Source: Microvelia longipes
Lineage: Eukaryota; Arthropoda; Insecta; Hemiptera; Veliidae
DNA length: 64,000 bases
Assembly: GCA_018340805.1 (NCBI GenBank)
Contig: JACMZG010001908.1
Span: forward strand, 45,173,787-45,237,786
Reading direction: 5' to 3'
Position numbers and translations under genes: made by a program. Shown here piece by piece: positions 36,320-49,700 of this stretch; the stretch's first letter is position 1; every line of letters starts with the position of its first letter. The notes under the pieces were generated by a model, which saw only the letters and a program-made list of their open reading frames with translations, ran no database searches and was not told where the DNA came from.

Positions 36320-38769
36320 ATGTTGAAAGTAGGGTTATTATGCTTACTGTATATTGTGAGTGAGGCTAGAGCAGATAACTGGGCAGTATTAGTAGCTGGA
36401 TCTAATGGATGGGGTAATTATAGACACCAGGCTGATATTTGCCACGCTTACCAGGTAATCATTTTTCTACCAATTTCGTAGATCAGATTTACACCAAACT
36501 CGGTCCAATCCAACTCAAATGCACTGATACATAGCACACACGATACGATGCCCAAAACAAATGGGGCTCGGTTTTGATTTTTCTTTAATACACAAAAGGC
36601 TGTTTATTTATAAATTTTGGCATCAATATAACATCAGGTAAAACCAAAACCCATCAATAGCCACCTCACCTTGGGCTAATACTTTTAAAACGATTTTACA
36701 GTTTTGCTTTAAAAGGGCGCAATCGATTGCTCGTCTATTTTTAGTGTAAAGTCGCTTGGAGTATTATTTTATTAGAATAGGCAGGGTGAAAGATTAAAAA
36801 AATGTCTCTTCAAACCCAAGTTCAGTCATATATTTGTGCCTCAAAATTTTATGCCCTTAGAGGATGCGAATAGCAACCTTATCCTCGCTTAAAAATCACC
36901 TTTAGGAAACACAAAACCACCTTAAGCTTAAGAAACACGATTTCGGACTCGCTTCGCTGGATCTAAGTAAATAAGTTCAATTTATTCCCTGCGGCCACCC
37001 ATCCAGACACTAATAACGGTGATTGATGCATTACTTTCGTGGTCCAACAAAAGCCGTAAATACACTTGTCGTATTGAAAGGAAACAAAGTATTCTTATTT
37101 ATTACGTAAAGGGAAACTCTTTGTAGAAACTACAACACAATTACATTATATTTTGGTTATTACCTTTTTTAAAAAAGCGTAAACATATTATTTCAAAAAC
37201 TTTGCTCATGGACATTTGTTGGTGTTATATGGCTAAATTCGTGCCAAATCCATTAAAAATTTCATATTCATTAATAAAACACCCAAGTCTCTCCACATAT
37301 AATATTTATTGACAGAGCCAGCTTTTAACCTTTCGGTCATCATCAGTGCCGGCGAACGATGTATAAAGGTAGTATGGAGTCACTTGTTAGCTTTGACAAA
37401 TCGGACTCATATGTATATGTGGAAATGACTACATATTATGTGTGGAGAGACTTTGGTGTTTTTATTAATACTGTATACTTCACTTGCCTTCTTCTTTGTC
37501 TGAATTTCATATTCATTGAAAAAAATGTTCGTGGTTTTTTTTCGAAAATTTTGCTGATTCATTATCGCCGGTTAATGACGTCAAATAACAATTTGTTTTT
37601 ACATGTTTTTACTCCTGTTTAAAACGATGTGTTTGTCTGTTCATGATATTCAAGTGAACCCAATAAGTCATACAGGCATTTACAGAGGCTGTATTGTTAT
37701 GGGATTTCAGATTTTGAAAGCAAGAGGATTCCGCGAAGACAACATCATAACATTGATGTACGATGACATTGCAAACAACTCAGAGTAAGTTCTCTTCCGT
37801 CTTAAATTTTTAATGGTTTTATTATTAGTAAAATAGATTTACTGGTTCCAGCATAATTTTAAAATCAGAACCAAGCATTTAGAGGAGGTTGTAATATAGA
37901 TATTTAGATTAGAATGAAGGAAGCCCTGCGAAGATACTTCAAATCTTCGAAAATAATGACAATACAGACTTATTATACCTCTAGTCCCTGTGATTAGCGA
38001 CGAGGAGTCTTGTTCGCTTGGCTCTTAAATTAAATTAAATTTTAAAACCTTTTCTCATTTGTACCGTAAATATATAGGAAAAGTATGGTATTTGCAATAA
38101 AAATCCGAAATCAGGTTTCCCTCCAGTGTGTTTGTGGTAGAGAATATAAGTTAAATATTAGTCTATAGTCTGAGTCCGAAAAGATTAGGTCGAGTGAATC
38201 CGATCAGGTGAGGAATACTATTTTTAATTCTTGCATCTGCTTCATAATTTTTACAGCAATCCATTAATGGGTCAGATCATTAATCAACCATATGGTCCTG
38301 ATGTATATAAAGGAGTCAAAATAGACTACAGAGGAGATGTGAGTAATTATATATGTTTATAAGTATTGCCACGTATTTTAAAATGATTATCTCTGTTAAA
38401 AAAACGTAGCAAGAAGTGTCCAAACTACGACACTCAACAAACGTTTAATGTCCAGGGACACATATCTGAGAACTCCACCTATCAAAATTAAAGTAATTAT
38501 TATTACCACTAGTATAAGAAGAAATGGAAGAATTAGCTATCGTCGATGCTTGCTGTTGGTTATAAATATCTTTGGACCGGTTTCGGCTTAACGGCATCAT
38601 ATTAATTAGCCAGAGCAACACTCGAGTGTTGCTCTAATATAAATAATACTACTCTATTTACATAGACCATTTATTTTGACTAGCCCAAGAGCACAGGAGA
38701 TGCCCCTATAACTACCCCCAACCCTTTATCTCCATTGATCTCAACAGACGTCATGGAGGTCTTCGACCT

Positions 38770-38853
<84 letters not shown>

Positions 38854-41800
38854 AAACATAAATTTAATATTCAAAACTATTGTTTTATTATTTATAGACC
38901 AAGAGCCCAGGGGTGTTTGTTAATAAAAAGTGTAATGGCTGGAACCAGTCTCAATTTTTCGTAAATACCTTCCTGAACAAGGATCTGCAATTCTGCCGAC
39001 TCGTATCGGATGGGTGTCCCAAGAAGAACGCACTTTAGAGGTCAAATTTAGCACCCAAATTAAATAAAAAGTGTAATGGCTGGAACCAGTCTTAATTTTT
39101 TAAATACCTTCCTGAACAAGGATCTGCAATTCTGCCGACTCGTATCGGATGGGTGTCCCAGGCAGAACGCACTTTATAGACCAAGAGCCCAGGGTTGTTT
39201 TGTTAATAAAAAGTGTAATGGCTGGAAACGGGTTTAATTTTTCGTAAATACGTTCCTGAACAAGGATCTGCAATTCTGCTGACTCGTAGGTGTCCCAGGC
39301 AGAACGCACTTTAGGGGTCAAAAGCTCTGTCTGGGACACCCATCCGATACGAGTCGGCAGAATTGCAGATCCTTGTTCAGGAAGGTATTTACGAAAAATT
39401 GAGACCGGTTCCAGCCATTACACTTTTTATTAATTTGGATGCTAAATTTGACCTCTAAAGTGCGTTCTTCGTGGGACACCCATCCGATACGAGTCGGCAG
39501 AATTGCAGATCCTTGTTCAGGAAGGTATTTACAAAAAATTGAGACCGGTTCCAGCCATTACACTTTTTATTAACAAAACACCCCTGGTCTCTTGGTCTAT
39601 TATGAGCCATAATCGAATAATAGGACAATATTTTTATGTAAAAGACTGACACCTTATTGGCTTACACATTACTGTAAACCAAGTTGAGTTATCTTCCAAA
39701 AAGTATTTAGAGTAAAATACATGATTTCTATTAATATTGTATTTTTATTTACAGGATTTAACGCCAGAAAACTTTTTAAGCATAATTAGTGGTGATGCTG
39801 ACGCAATGAAAGAAATAGGCACTGGCAGAGTATTAGAGAGGTAAGTTCTATTTTACGACACTTTCCACGATATTTTACGACACTTTTACGAATTTTACGA
39901 CATTCATAGAAATATTGATAAAGAAAATCTAGTACTTCAATTGATATTTATCGAGTAGTTTACAAAGTCAATAATTTGTAGTCACTTTTTATCCAACATC
40001 AAATATCGAATAAAATCTCAGGATATATTACTCGACATTTACTTCAAAGTTCGTTTTTTTGTAGTCGACTACTTCCGACGTAACTTTGAAAGTACCTCTA
40101 CTCTCACCACGCTAAGTGCCACATACGCTACCTTGTTTCAAATGTGGACTCTTGTACTACCTTGGGAACCACTAGTTTAGAGGACTTAACATGCGAGATG
40201 AAATATTAAACTACATGCTATGTTGTTTTCCAGTGGACCAGATGATTACGTATTTATAAATTTTGTCGATCACGGTGGAGTTGGAATACTTTGCTTTCCT
40301 AACGACAATCTCATGGCTGACGATCTTGAAAATACTCTTAGAAAAATGGCATCCAAGAAGAGTTTTAAGAAGGTAAAGTTCACCAAAATTAGTTTGCCCG
40401 CGCTCACTATTACCAGACATTATAGTTGATGGTTATGAAGCCATTCAATATCTGTCTTACCTCATAGCTATATCCGCTCCTGAGCAACTTTTCGTGGAAC
40501 GACAGCTTACGTGGATATCTAAATAAAAAACTGAACTTGTTCGGATGGAGTAAGCGTTGAAATTTGAACCCGGAATATTCATTCCATTTGGCGTATACGA
40601 CTCGTTTAGCTCAGTGCGCTGTTGTGCATGTCTTAACATGCACAACAGCGCACTGAGCTGAACGAGTCGTATACGCCAAATGGAATAAATATTCCGGGTT
40701 CGAATTTCAACGCTTACTCCATCCGAACAAGTTCAGTTTTTTATTTAGATATCCACGTATAATCCTATATGAAAAGTCATATATGACCTCTTGTTGTCTA
40801 TATCTCTTGTTGCTTATATGCTATATACTGTTAAAAATATAAACTTAGGTAAAGTTGGGTTATTTCAAAAATAGTGATATTTATTGATTTGGAACCTATT
40901 TCAAAATAAATAAACTAAAACCAAGTACCAGCAATGTTTTCTAATATGACAAAGAGCTATATTACTAAGATGACAAATATGTTGAAATGTTCAACTCTCC
41001 AACAAGTTCACAGAGGAATTTATGTGTGATACAGACTGACAGACAGCACGATGAAACCTACTCAGAGCGCAGACTGATAGACAGCATTATGAAACCTACT
41101 CAGAGCGTAGACAGATCAGCATTATGAAACCTACTCAGAGCGTAGACAGATAGACAGCATTATGAAACCTACTCAGAGCGTAGACAGATAGACAGCATTA
41201 TGAAACCTACTCAGAGCGTAGACTGATAGACAGCATTATGAAACCTACTCAGAGCGCAGACTGATAGACAGCATTATGATACCTACTTAGAGCTTAGACT
41301 GATAGACAGCATTATGAAACCTACTCAGAGCGTAGACAGATAGACAGCATTATGAAACCTACTCAGAGCGTAGACTGATAGACAGCATTATGAAACCTAC
41401 TCAGAGCGCAGACTGATAGACAGCATTATGATACCTACTTAGAGCTTAGACTGATAGACAGCATTATGAAACCTACTCAGAGCGTAGACTGATAGACAGC
41501 AATATGAAACTCACTCAGAGCGCAGACTGATAGATAGCATTATGAAACTCACTCAGAGCGCAGACTGATAGACAGCATTATGAAACTCACTCAGAGCGCA
41601 GACTGATAGACAGCATGATCATACCCACTCAAGCGGTTTCATAAGTAGCCTGAACGGATGAATATGATGGCTTTGAATTTTTCTTTATACAATACTTTCC
41701 TTTATCATCAGTAGTAAATAAGGAAAAAAATTTTTTTTTCAACTTTATTTTGATTTTTTTTTACAGCTCTTGTTTTATGTTGAAGCGTGTGAAGCTGGTT

Positions 41801-44800
41801 CCATGTTTGATAACATATTAGAAGAACATAATAACAGTAAGTTTGATGCAATGTTAACTATATCCTAATGAAACATAGAACAGAAACGAAATGAAACAGC
41901 TCATGGAGATACTTGTGCGATAAATCTGCATATTCCTATCACTGTCTTGTCCCCTAATGAAAAGACATTGTAAAAAAAATAACACTGTAGATGCATCCAG
42001 GCAAGAAAATACCTGACAAACTGATCATCGAACGACAATGAACATAAAATAGCTGGAACTTAAATGTTTCTGCATATTTCAGCAGCACTCGCACACACTT
42101 ATGTGATGGTAAGCCCTAGAAATATTAAAACCAGTTCTTTACTTAATCGTATCCATTTGACTGCTTCATGATCGTCTCTCGGATCATAAGTGAAGCTACC
42201 TAAAGCGCATTTAAGCTCCGTCATGCTCTTTCAGTACCTGCATCACTTTATTAACATTACTTATTTTTTAGTTTTAGTGAGCACAGCATCAGCCAAAGAC
42301 GAATCATCAATGGGTTGGTACTGCTCAAACCCTCAGATAGACTCGTGTCTTGGAGACTTGTACAGTATATCCTGGATGCAACATATGGATAAGGTAATCA
42401 AACTTTAGACGTAATTTTAATTTACCGAGCCGTTCTTGAAAATAAGCGCGTCCAATTTAGACGTTATTTTCAGTAACTCTTTTCGAAAAATGTCGCAATC
42501 GGAATTTTCATATTCTGGGAATATCAATAGAAATTAGAAAAGGAATTATTGATAGTAGTGACAGAAATCTGATTAATAGGAGATGTCAAAGAACAATTCA
42601 TACTTTTAAGAGACTACCGTCATTTAAGATTCAAACAAATTAAGCTTCTTAATTCTTCTTCTGTCTCACCCTATTAATAGGTAATTTCAATCTATCTGCA
42701 GAGAACTTACAGTTCAAATATAGACACTTAGTGATCTAAACTACAATGTAGAATCATCTTAAATATATAGAAAATATAATAGATGAAATACAGTCACCTA
42801 TATACATAGAGATATATTACTAGAGGGGCCCTATTGGTTGAATTTTGAAACATCGAAAAAGTAACCTGACCACATTCGATTATCATTTTCATCAAATAAA
42901 CAGAACAAAAAACAATAAATTATATAGTGAATGTTTAAAATACAAATCACAACACAAACAATCTGCGGCAAGCCGAAAACAATTGATTAATTATAACCTT
43001 AACTCCCTCTTGGAGGAGGTTTCAATGAGGTTACACAGAGCCCCACTAAAAATGTTTCAGGCCTCTCAATGTATTAAGATAGGCTATGCCCCCTCTAGTA
43101 TATATCTCTATGCCTATACAGCCCTAGTGATAGAGCTGTTAGCCAGCGGCCCAGCCTGCGAGTGTGGCACGCCACATGACTACATATCAGGTAACATAAG
43201 TTATGTTGATGTGTTGTAGCTACTCGGCAGCTCAGAGGGAAATACGGAAACTCTATGGCATCAGTATGACGTTGTCAGGACACTTGTAAATGAAAGTCAT
43301 GTTCAGCTTTATGGCGATTTTCAACTTGGTCAGGATACTATTGATGAATTCTTCGGAAAAGCCTCTGTTACTAACAGCAATGGAGTTGTACGCAAACCTG
43401 TTACACATGTAAGTTGTGCGTCAAACCACTATAAGTTATACTAAATCTGTAAAACTGCACTTGAAACCAGTATTAGTCTGTTACTGTTATTTTATTCAAT
43501 AACTGATATGCCAATTAAAAAAATAAATAAAAACATGACAAGTTTCCTGATTATTATAACTGACTGTTCAAAGATACACCCAAAGCATTTTTTACATTTT
43601 TGAAATTCTGGGATTCTAAAAACATTCATTGGAAAAATTAGATTTTTTTAGACTGTAAACCAACAAATTACACGTCAATACAAAAATATTTTCATTTACA
43701 AAATATTCGTTCACACTGATAAACAAGTATTTTCTATAAAGCCATACACATAGAGTGGTTAAAACCACAAATTTTTAGTAATACAGAGATTTAGCACAAA
43801 TATGCCATTTTGCATACCTGTTAAGAAATTTAAAGGTTTTAAAACAAATTTTAGTGTTTTTACATTATTAACTAAAGCATAATATTGAGAGGACAAAGAA
43901 ATTTGTCTATGAAATTTCTTGCAAGATGTGCCAAGATGATTTCGTTTTTATCTAATTTAAAAATGTATGAATGATTTTCTCTGAAACTTTCAGGGTTTTG
44001 GCTGTGTCGACGCTTAAAAAACCTATACATACACTAAGCCTGCCATTTTTTTTAAAAAAAAAAATACGGCTACATATGTCGCATTAAGAAATTAACAAAA
44101 AACATTGTTGGAAGTAATAAGCAATATTTTGAAAATGGTGAAGTTGGACAACATGTTAAAATGCTAAAAACAAGTGTTTATAAGTACAAACATGTTGGGA
44201 CAATGATATGACTTTAAGAGAAAGAGGGAGAATGTACATTATTTAGCTGATCTGTATCATTATGACTCCAAAGGTCATAGATACAGCTACTTTCGCAGTC
44301 ATACCAAATATAGAATGGTAGGGTTTAAATAATGAAGACTGTTCATTTTTACAAGTGCCCCAATTTGAAAAGACTTAAGTTCTTTGTTAAAGACTTCAAC
44401 TTAAATCGTAGAGCTTCCAACAGAGTCTTCTGGATTTATAATAAGTTATACACGATTATTCACAGGAAAGGTTCTCGGATTCTTTTAAAGGAATACCTAG
44501 CAGAGAAGTAGAACTGTATACAGCACAGCTCAGGCTTCAAAGAGCTCCTCAACATTTGAAACAAATCAGGAAACAGGAACTTGATGATATTGTTCAGGTA
44601 AGAGCTATACGTTAGGTAACCTCTGAGACTTGGATAGGGGTTCGGTCCCCTTGGATCCTTAATACATAAATAACAGTTCTTAATTTAATTTCAGAATGTT
44701 ATTTCGTATTAAAAGTTCATATAAACTACTGTTGGTTTACTTTTAAGTCACACATAAAAGCGGTTTTATGTGTTTACTTTTGTTCCAAACCAATTATGTG

Positions 44801-46715
44801 GTCTAATGGTGAAGTAGTGCGGCTGATAGAGGTAATGATGAGGTTGCTAATTATATATTATAAGTCAGCATATATGTCACAACGTCAATAACGTATAACG
44901 AGCATGGACAGATGGACAAGCAATCAACAGGTGATGATTTTGAATCACCACCTGTTGTGGATCACATGCCCAGTTACGCTGCTGATGGCGAAGGTTGAGA
45001 ATATTATGCTTTTCTCTTATAAAGGAACCCGAGTATAATTTTATGCCAATTCCTTATAGAGGAGCAAGAGCGTAAATTTATGCCTATCATTTATGGAGGA
45101 TCACGAGCGTAATTTTATGTCTATCCCTTATAATGATGCAAGAACGAGGATATGCGGACAGGCCATGTACGATTAAGTATAAAGTTCTTTTAAACTTAAA
45201 AAAATCGGGTACGGGGAACCTCGAAACTTTTCCTCATCACTTCGGATTTGATACGCTCATCCTCTCTACTTCAAACCCGCTTGGCTCGTCATCAGAATTT
45301 ACTAACCGCTAAATTTATACTGCAATGCGTCTTCGGACTCACTTAGTTAATAAATTCGTCCGTTTCATTCCTAGCCATCCAGTTAATGACCACGCTCAAT
45401 GCCGCTTAACTTTTATGATCCCACAAAAATCATGGATATACTCGTCCTTTTGAAACAAAACAATATTGGTGTACCTATTTATTACGTCAAGGTATACACT
45501 TGTACTGAATTTCAACTCTGTTGAATCATTTTCCAATTTAAAAAAAAACGTACCAAGTCATTTCATAAAAATTTAACGAATGCAGATAATGAGATGAAAC
45601 TTGGCTTATATGTTAGTCTTAAACATGGCTACATGCGTGCCAAATCGCAATCCGATCTCATAATTCCCTTTGTAATGTAATTTTTTATAAATAAAATGTT
45701 TCTCTCTCTAATCAGAAATATTATTATTTTCAGAAACGTGAATATGCAGATAAAACAATGAATCATATTTTTAAAATGGCGTCTAAAGGTAAAGCTCAAC
45801 TACACCAAGCTATCATGGAATCCAAATTCAGTTTGAACAAAGGAAACTATCCTTGCTATAAGAATCTCTTACTTCATTTCAACAAACTTTGCTTCAATAC
45901 TGCTAAGGTAGGTAACTGAGCTTCTCACTGGAAATACGCACCTTCTACGCCGCCATGTCGTTGTTTAGTGTTATTTGTTAATAATATTTGTTGTTACATA
46001 TAAAGTAATTATTGAGTAAAAATCAAACTTTATGCTGACACTAACGTAATCATGACTACGAGCGCATTGAGTAACTAAATGCCATCTGTATGCCATGCGT
46101 TTCGGCATGGTGCATAGGTCTGAAATCCCTGAAAAAAAGCAATTGCTACTTTTGAGGCATAAACAATTGTTGCTAAGTAATTATTGCTTGACTACTTTTC
46201 TCTAATTGCTCTTTAATATACAATTGCACGATCCATTCATTATTTATGTATATCTTCAGCGACCAATTATTGTCTAAACTAAGATTCTTTTGGGGTTAAA
46301 TGCCTTTAAATCTAGAAGAACAAAGGTTTTAATAATGTGATCGCCTCGAGAAACATGTTAAAAATCAATATTTATTAACAGAGAACTACCATAAGTTATA
46401 GGTCAGAACAAGCCACAAGTTAGTTCTGAGTATTGCACGGGTTATTCACGGTTTTCTTATAAAATGTATACATTCATCCCCTCTCTCAACTTCTTTGTTC
46501 AGTTTAACCAAGTTTTCTTCCATATAATGTCGTTTTCAGCACTTTGCAAAATTTTCACGACCGTTTTTAATATATTTCAGAATAACTATCTACTGAGATA
46601 CTTAAACAAATTCGTCAACATGTGCAGTCTCCAGTGGGTTTCAGAATCTGAAGTAATACAAGCAATGAAGATATCTTGCAGCTCAAAAACAAGAAGTTTG
46701 ACCCGAGTAGTGTAA
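36320..46715 (+). CDS. LGMN: Legumain (asparaginyl endopeptidase, family C13), gene 1
   Basis: A lysosomal/secreted cysteine protease cutting after Asn. Coding exons: 36320-36454, 37711-37784, 38257-38338, 39755-39840, 40234-40372, 41767-41836, 42272-42393, 43220-43408, 44466-44597, 45734-45907, 46581-46715. All introns are GT/AG, and the sum is 1338 nt = 445 aa plus stop (human legumain is 433). A signal peptide of about 18 aa ([18 protein letters not shown]) is followed by [21 protein letters not shown]35 and H36 fit the S1 pocket. The catalytic His is H139 in FVDHGG and the Cys is C180 in VEACEAGSM, where the usual Ser after CE is Ala. The C-terminal pro-region keeps its cysteines (NYPCYKN, KLCFN, FVNMCS, ISCSS). 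The ATG follows an acceptor-like TTTTAG at 36309-36314, so a 5' UTR exon probably lies upstream. ATTAAA at 46780-46785 may be the poly-A signal. No RNA evidence; exon ends come from splice sites, frame and alignment to gene 2. Confidence 0.95.
36900..37260 (-). repeat. Long dispersed repeat in intron 1 of gene 1
   Basis: Begins with a core of the GGACGAGC family (TTTCGGACTCGCTTCGCT) and continues with blocks also found at 45300-45690 and 62475-62785: TATTTATTACGT, ACACTCGTACC-like words, TTTTTTAAAAAA and GTGCCAAAT near the far end. All three copies lie in legumain introns in the same orientation. Class unknown. Confidence 0.55.
37270..37469 (-). mobile_element. Fold-back element in legumain intron 1
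   Basis: About 200 bp, with inverted ends AATAAAACACCCAAGTCTC / GAGACTTTGGTGTTTTTATT flanked by ATTAAT on both sides (possible 6-bp TSD, or part of the element). It carries the CTGATGA core on the minus strand at 37340-37346. The stem is ACC-GAAA-GGT (37328-37337), then AAAA where other copies have GAAA. Flanking GACA (37311-37314) and TGCC (37347-37350) are complementary as stem I would require. Confidence 0.75.
38770..38850. repeat. (TA)n microsatellite in intron 3
   Basis: Pure TA tract, about 40 bp upstream of the repeated exon-like unit at 38896. Confidence 0.95.
38890..39600. repeat. Cluster of exon-like repeat units (three direct, two inverted)
   Basis: Five copies of a 110-145 bp unit in intron 3 of gene 1: 38896-39039, 39065-39175 and 39176-39309 on plus, about 39325-39440 and 39466-39598 on minus. 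The first copy follows an acceptor-like TTATTATTTATAG and reads open for 47 codons ([20 protein letters not shown] ... then four more Cys/Lys-rich blocks) to a TAG at 39037-39039. The other copies have frame damage. I do not recognise the peptide. It may be a repeat that by chance offers an alternative terminal exon, or a remnant of a duplicated exon from another gene. Confidence 0.75.
40509..40758. repeat. Near-perfect 250-bp hairpin in intron 5
   Basis: Inverted repeat centred near 40633, arms about 115-120 bp, loop about 12 bp (around TGTCTTAA), with only a few mismatches (for example GGGTTCAAATT against GGGTTCGAATT). The right arm holds CCGGGTTCGAATTTC, similar to a Pol III box B; a TTTAGCTCAGTGCGC word in the left arm resembles box A. 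It could be a folded tRNA-derived element. Confidence 0.85.
41030..41635. repeat. 38-bp minisatellite in intron 5
   Basis: About 15 units of GACAGCATTATGAAACCTAC / TCAGAGCGTAGACTGATA. Variation (GCGCAG, GCTTAG, TCACTC) occurs in runs, showing that blocks of several units were duplicated together. Confidence 0.92.
42797..43120 (+). mobile_element. MITE family A, copy 4, in legumain intron 7, 8-bp TSD
   Basis: 308-bp element 42805-43112 with clean inverted ends, flanked by CCTATATA (42797-42804) and CCTATACA (43113-43120), a 7/8 match. It is highly similar to the copy at 10444. It ends 107 bp before exon 8 and does not touch the splice signals. Confidence 0.9.
45200..45690 (-). repeat. Long dispersed repeat in intron 9 of gene 1
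   Basis: Starts with TCGGGTACGGGGAACCTCGA and a CACTTCGGATTTGATACGCT core, and continues through ATTTATTACGTCAAGG, TATACACTTGTACTGAATTT and TGCGTGCCAAATCGC. It matches 62370-62785 block by block. Same orientation as the intron 1 copy. Confidence 0.65.
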
Positions 46716-49700
46716 AACACTCTGTGATATAACCAACTAAGAAATTATATATTTGTAAATGTTTATATTTAATTGTTATATTAAAATACGTTTTTTACAG
46801 ACAGCATTATCTTATAAGCTATGTAGTACCTACTACCTACAGTATCAAAATCGTCTCTCATTATTTTATTACAAAAAATTATATAATTAGTAAGGAGTGG
46901 AGGTTTTATGAAGGCGAATTTCCTTTTAAATATGTCTTCCTTGCACAGAAATCCATTTCTTGCTTTTCCGGTTAACGCTGTATGATGTATGCATTACTAC
47001 TTTCCGTAATTTTCAAAGGAAACGCGCATATAGATTCCAGAAGTTATCATTTCAAAATCAACACTAGTCACAATGAATCGCACTCGATTAAAGCTCTGTT
47101 TATGCTACTTTTTAAAATATTACAGCGCATTTCTTTTGAGATATCCAGAGAACTTTGGTAACAATTAATGATATCACTGATCAGATCATGTTATAAAGCA
47201 TAAACCAGTAACTTATGCTAGAAATAGATCGCTGAGCAAGCAAGCACGCAGTTTAGAGATAACGTGCCCGACTTGCGGACATCCCTGCCAGAATTATTTT
47301 TAGTTATAAACTTATATGGTGTAAAAATAATCATAAAAATTCCCCGGTACCAAGATTCAAACCTGGGAATTCTGGCTTTGAGAGATCGTATCGACTCCGG
47401 ACCGCCTTTGAGTGGTTGTATCGACACTGATTTTATTCAGTGTCCCAAAAACATCGAAAACGCAAGATGGGTGGGTACCCATCTTGACATTTCTTGTTTA
47501 CCAATTGTACTGAGGATTTTACGCTTACCTACTTAACACGGTTTTTTCGACTTTTGGTCAAACATAATTGTTGTAAATGACATGAATCAAATCTAAGAGA
47601 CTGATTAATTTAAACTTTGTTAAATTGTAACTATGAAATATATACTGTGTGCAACTTATGGTGATCGCCGGAGGACTTCTAGTTTTCGTGAAAATAATAA
47701 TTAAATAAATAATGAGACAACTCGAGTCCAAACTTCAACAGAATGTTTATAAGATTTGGGAGAAAATATAGTACGATAAGATCATCAGTAGGGTCTACGA
47801 CCAACGACCACGTGGCTACTCTCAATATACAGACACGCAGTCTTTATCTGCGTACTGGGATGTCGGAATCGCTTGCAATGAAGCAGTAGATCAGAATGCA
47901 TCTACTTGATCAGGATGGTGAAGCGCGGTTCCGTTCAACTCGGTGACGCCAAAACTACCGCAAAAATGTATTTTTCTCTTTCTCTCTCCTACATCTTATT
48001 AACAATAATTAAAAAAAACATCAAAGAAAAGATGATGGGATCATTAATGTTTAAGGAGCACCTTTAAACAAACCAGCATTCCACTTAATGCCGGCTTTGC
48101 CATAAGGCGACGCTGACAGTGCTTCACAGCTTTGAAGAGTGAGATGAACGAACAGAGTTGATAATTACCTGCGGCGCACCGGCGAGAGCAGAAGTCACCC
48201 TCTCCCAATATTTACACCGAGACTCAGTTTTCACCTACCTACGTAATGTAGTAATCCACTAAGCAGTTTAGGTCCGACAAAGTAGTTAGTAGGGATTTTT
48301 TTTCAAATCAGGTTTAGTTAGGTTTCGGTTCTTAAATATCAGGTCAGTTGACCGTCAGTCGTTGACTATTCATCTCCTTGATGGTCGAGGGGATGCTGTG
48401 CTTGGTTCATATTTAGGTTAGTTATACTTAATAGCTGTCTGTGATTTAACTAGGTTTAGATAGTTTACATAAGAGGGAGGTAGTTACCTCGGCAATATGT
48501 TAAAATAGGGTGGGCGCGCTACAGCATAGCTGGAGGAACTAATGTCCATACTCTGTGATTAGATGTTGTTAGCTCAGGTCTATCGGCACCAGTCCCGGCA
48601 ATTTGTTACACCCAGATTACTGCGGTGCTCTAAACATTTGTGAAATTAGGTTATTTATTGAGAAGATGGGTCTAGATAGAAAGGATAGGAGCCGATCACC
48701 GAATTACTACCCCGCCAGTGTGTTCCAACCAGCACTGGTGATTCTCTGCGGAGACGGAGGCGATGGTGGTTCATCCAATATTTCTTTGATAAGGGGTTTG
48801 TGATTAAGGTTAATTAGAGCTAGGCCTTTATCAGGGTCAGTTATGTTAAACCCGAGGTCTGACCCGTCCCTTAAGGGAGCGCAGTCCCGATAAGAGCTAT
48901 TTTAAAGTTCTAAAAAAGTCCTTTTTTTAGGGAACCAATTTGATGGTAATCCTCCTGGTCTACCACAGCAGCGCTGTGTCAGCGTATACTGTACTGGTCA
49001 GCGGTCTTTGTAAAGACAGCAAACGCGTGGTTTTAGTGAGGACGAATGTTCTGCAATGTGAGCCGGCAATTTCCTTGTGTTGGTGGAAATAAACCAAGCA
49101 GTCCCTATAATGAGAGGATATAAGACTTTTTTTAAAACAATAAAAATACACTATATTCTAAACAATAAGAAGAAAAAATAAATATACAATAATAGCAGTG
49201 ATCTTAACAATAATAAGAAAACATAAGTCCAATCACAACAAATAAAACTCTTACACGTTCCAATCATATTTTCACAATTAATGTTAAGTGATGTATATAT
49301 TTGATTGTTTACAACAACAAGATAATAATACGAAGAAATAACAATACTAGTTTTATATTTTTAATATCAGTGATGTCATATCTTTAGAGAGGATCTCTCA
49401 ATTAGTTTAAATGGCTACAATTAGTTTTATACCTGATACAATTAATTAAACATTATCTTATTTACGTCACATAATGCTAATTGTAATTAATATATAACTT
49501 CAAAATCAAACCAAGAAAATGCAGTATCAATTAGATCTTTGTTTAAACCAAAAACTGTTTTTGTAAGTACATATTTATTACAATATTCTATAACTCTATT
49601 CTACGTTACGTTGTTATTTATTTTTTTTACAGCTATTTTATTTAAACTTTTACAGCGTCTTTCCAATCATTTAAACTTTATTTTGCTGAGCCGGTTTTCG

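Noticed and set aside
37603..37788. A 61-codon ATG frame as an independent gene
   Set aside because: Its last 25 codons are legumain exon 2 and the upstream part is intron read-through, with an acceptor at 37709-37710.
38576..38601. GACCGGTTTCGGCTTAACGG word resembling the GAAA side of the hammerhead-like core
   Set aside because: Read on the minus strand, the segment between GATGATG-like and GAAAC blocks does not form a paired stem, so it was not counted as a copy.
40211..40420. Minus-strand frame at 40211-40420
   Set aside because: Antisense shadow of legumain exon 5.
48603..48803. Frame in the less AT-rich patch 47740-49110
   Set aside because: No recognisable domain, no splice structure and no second supporting exon; left as unassigned intergenic sequence.
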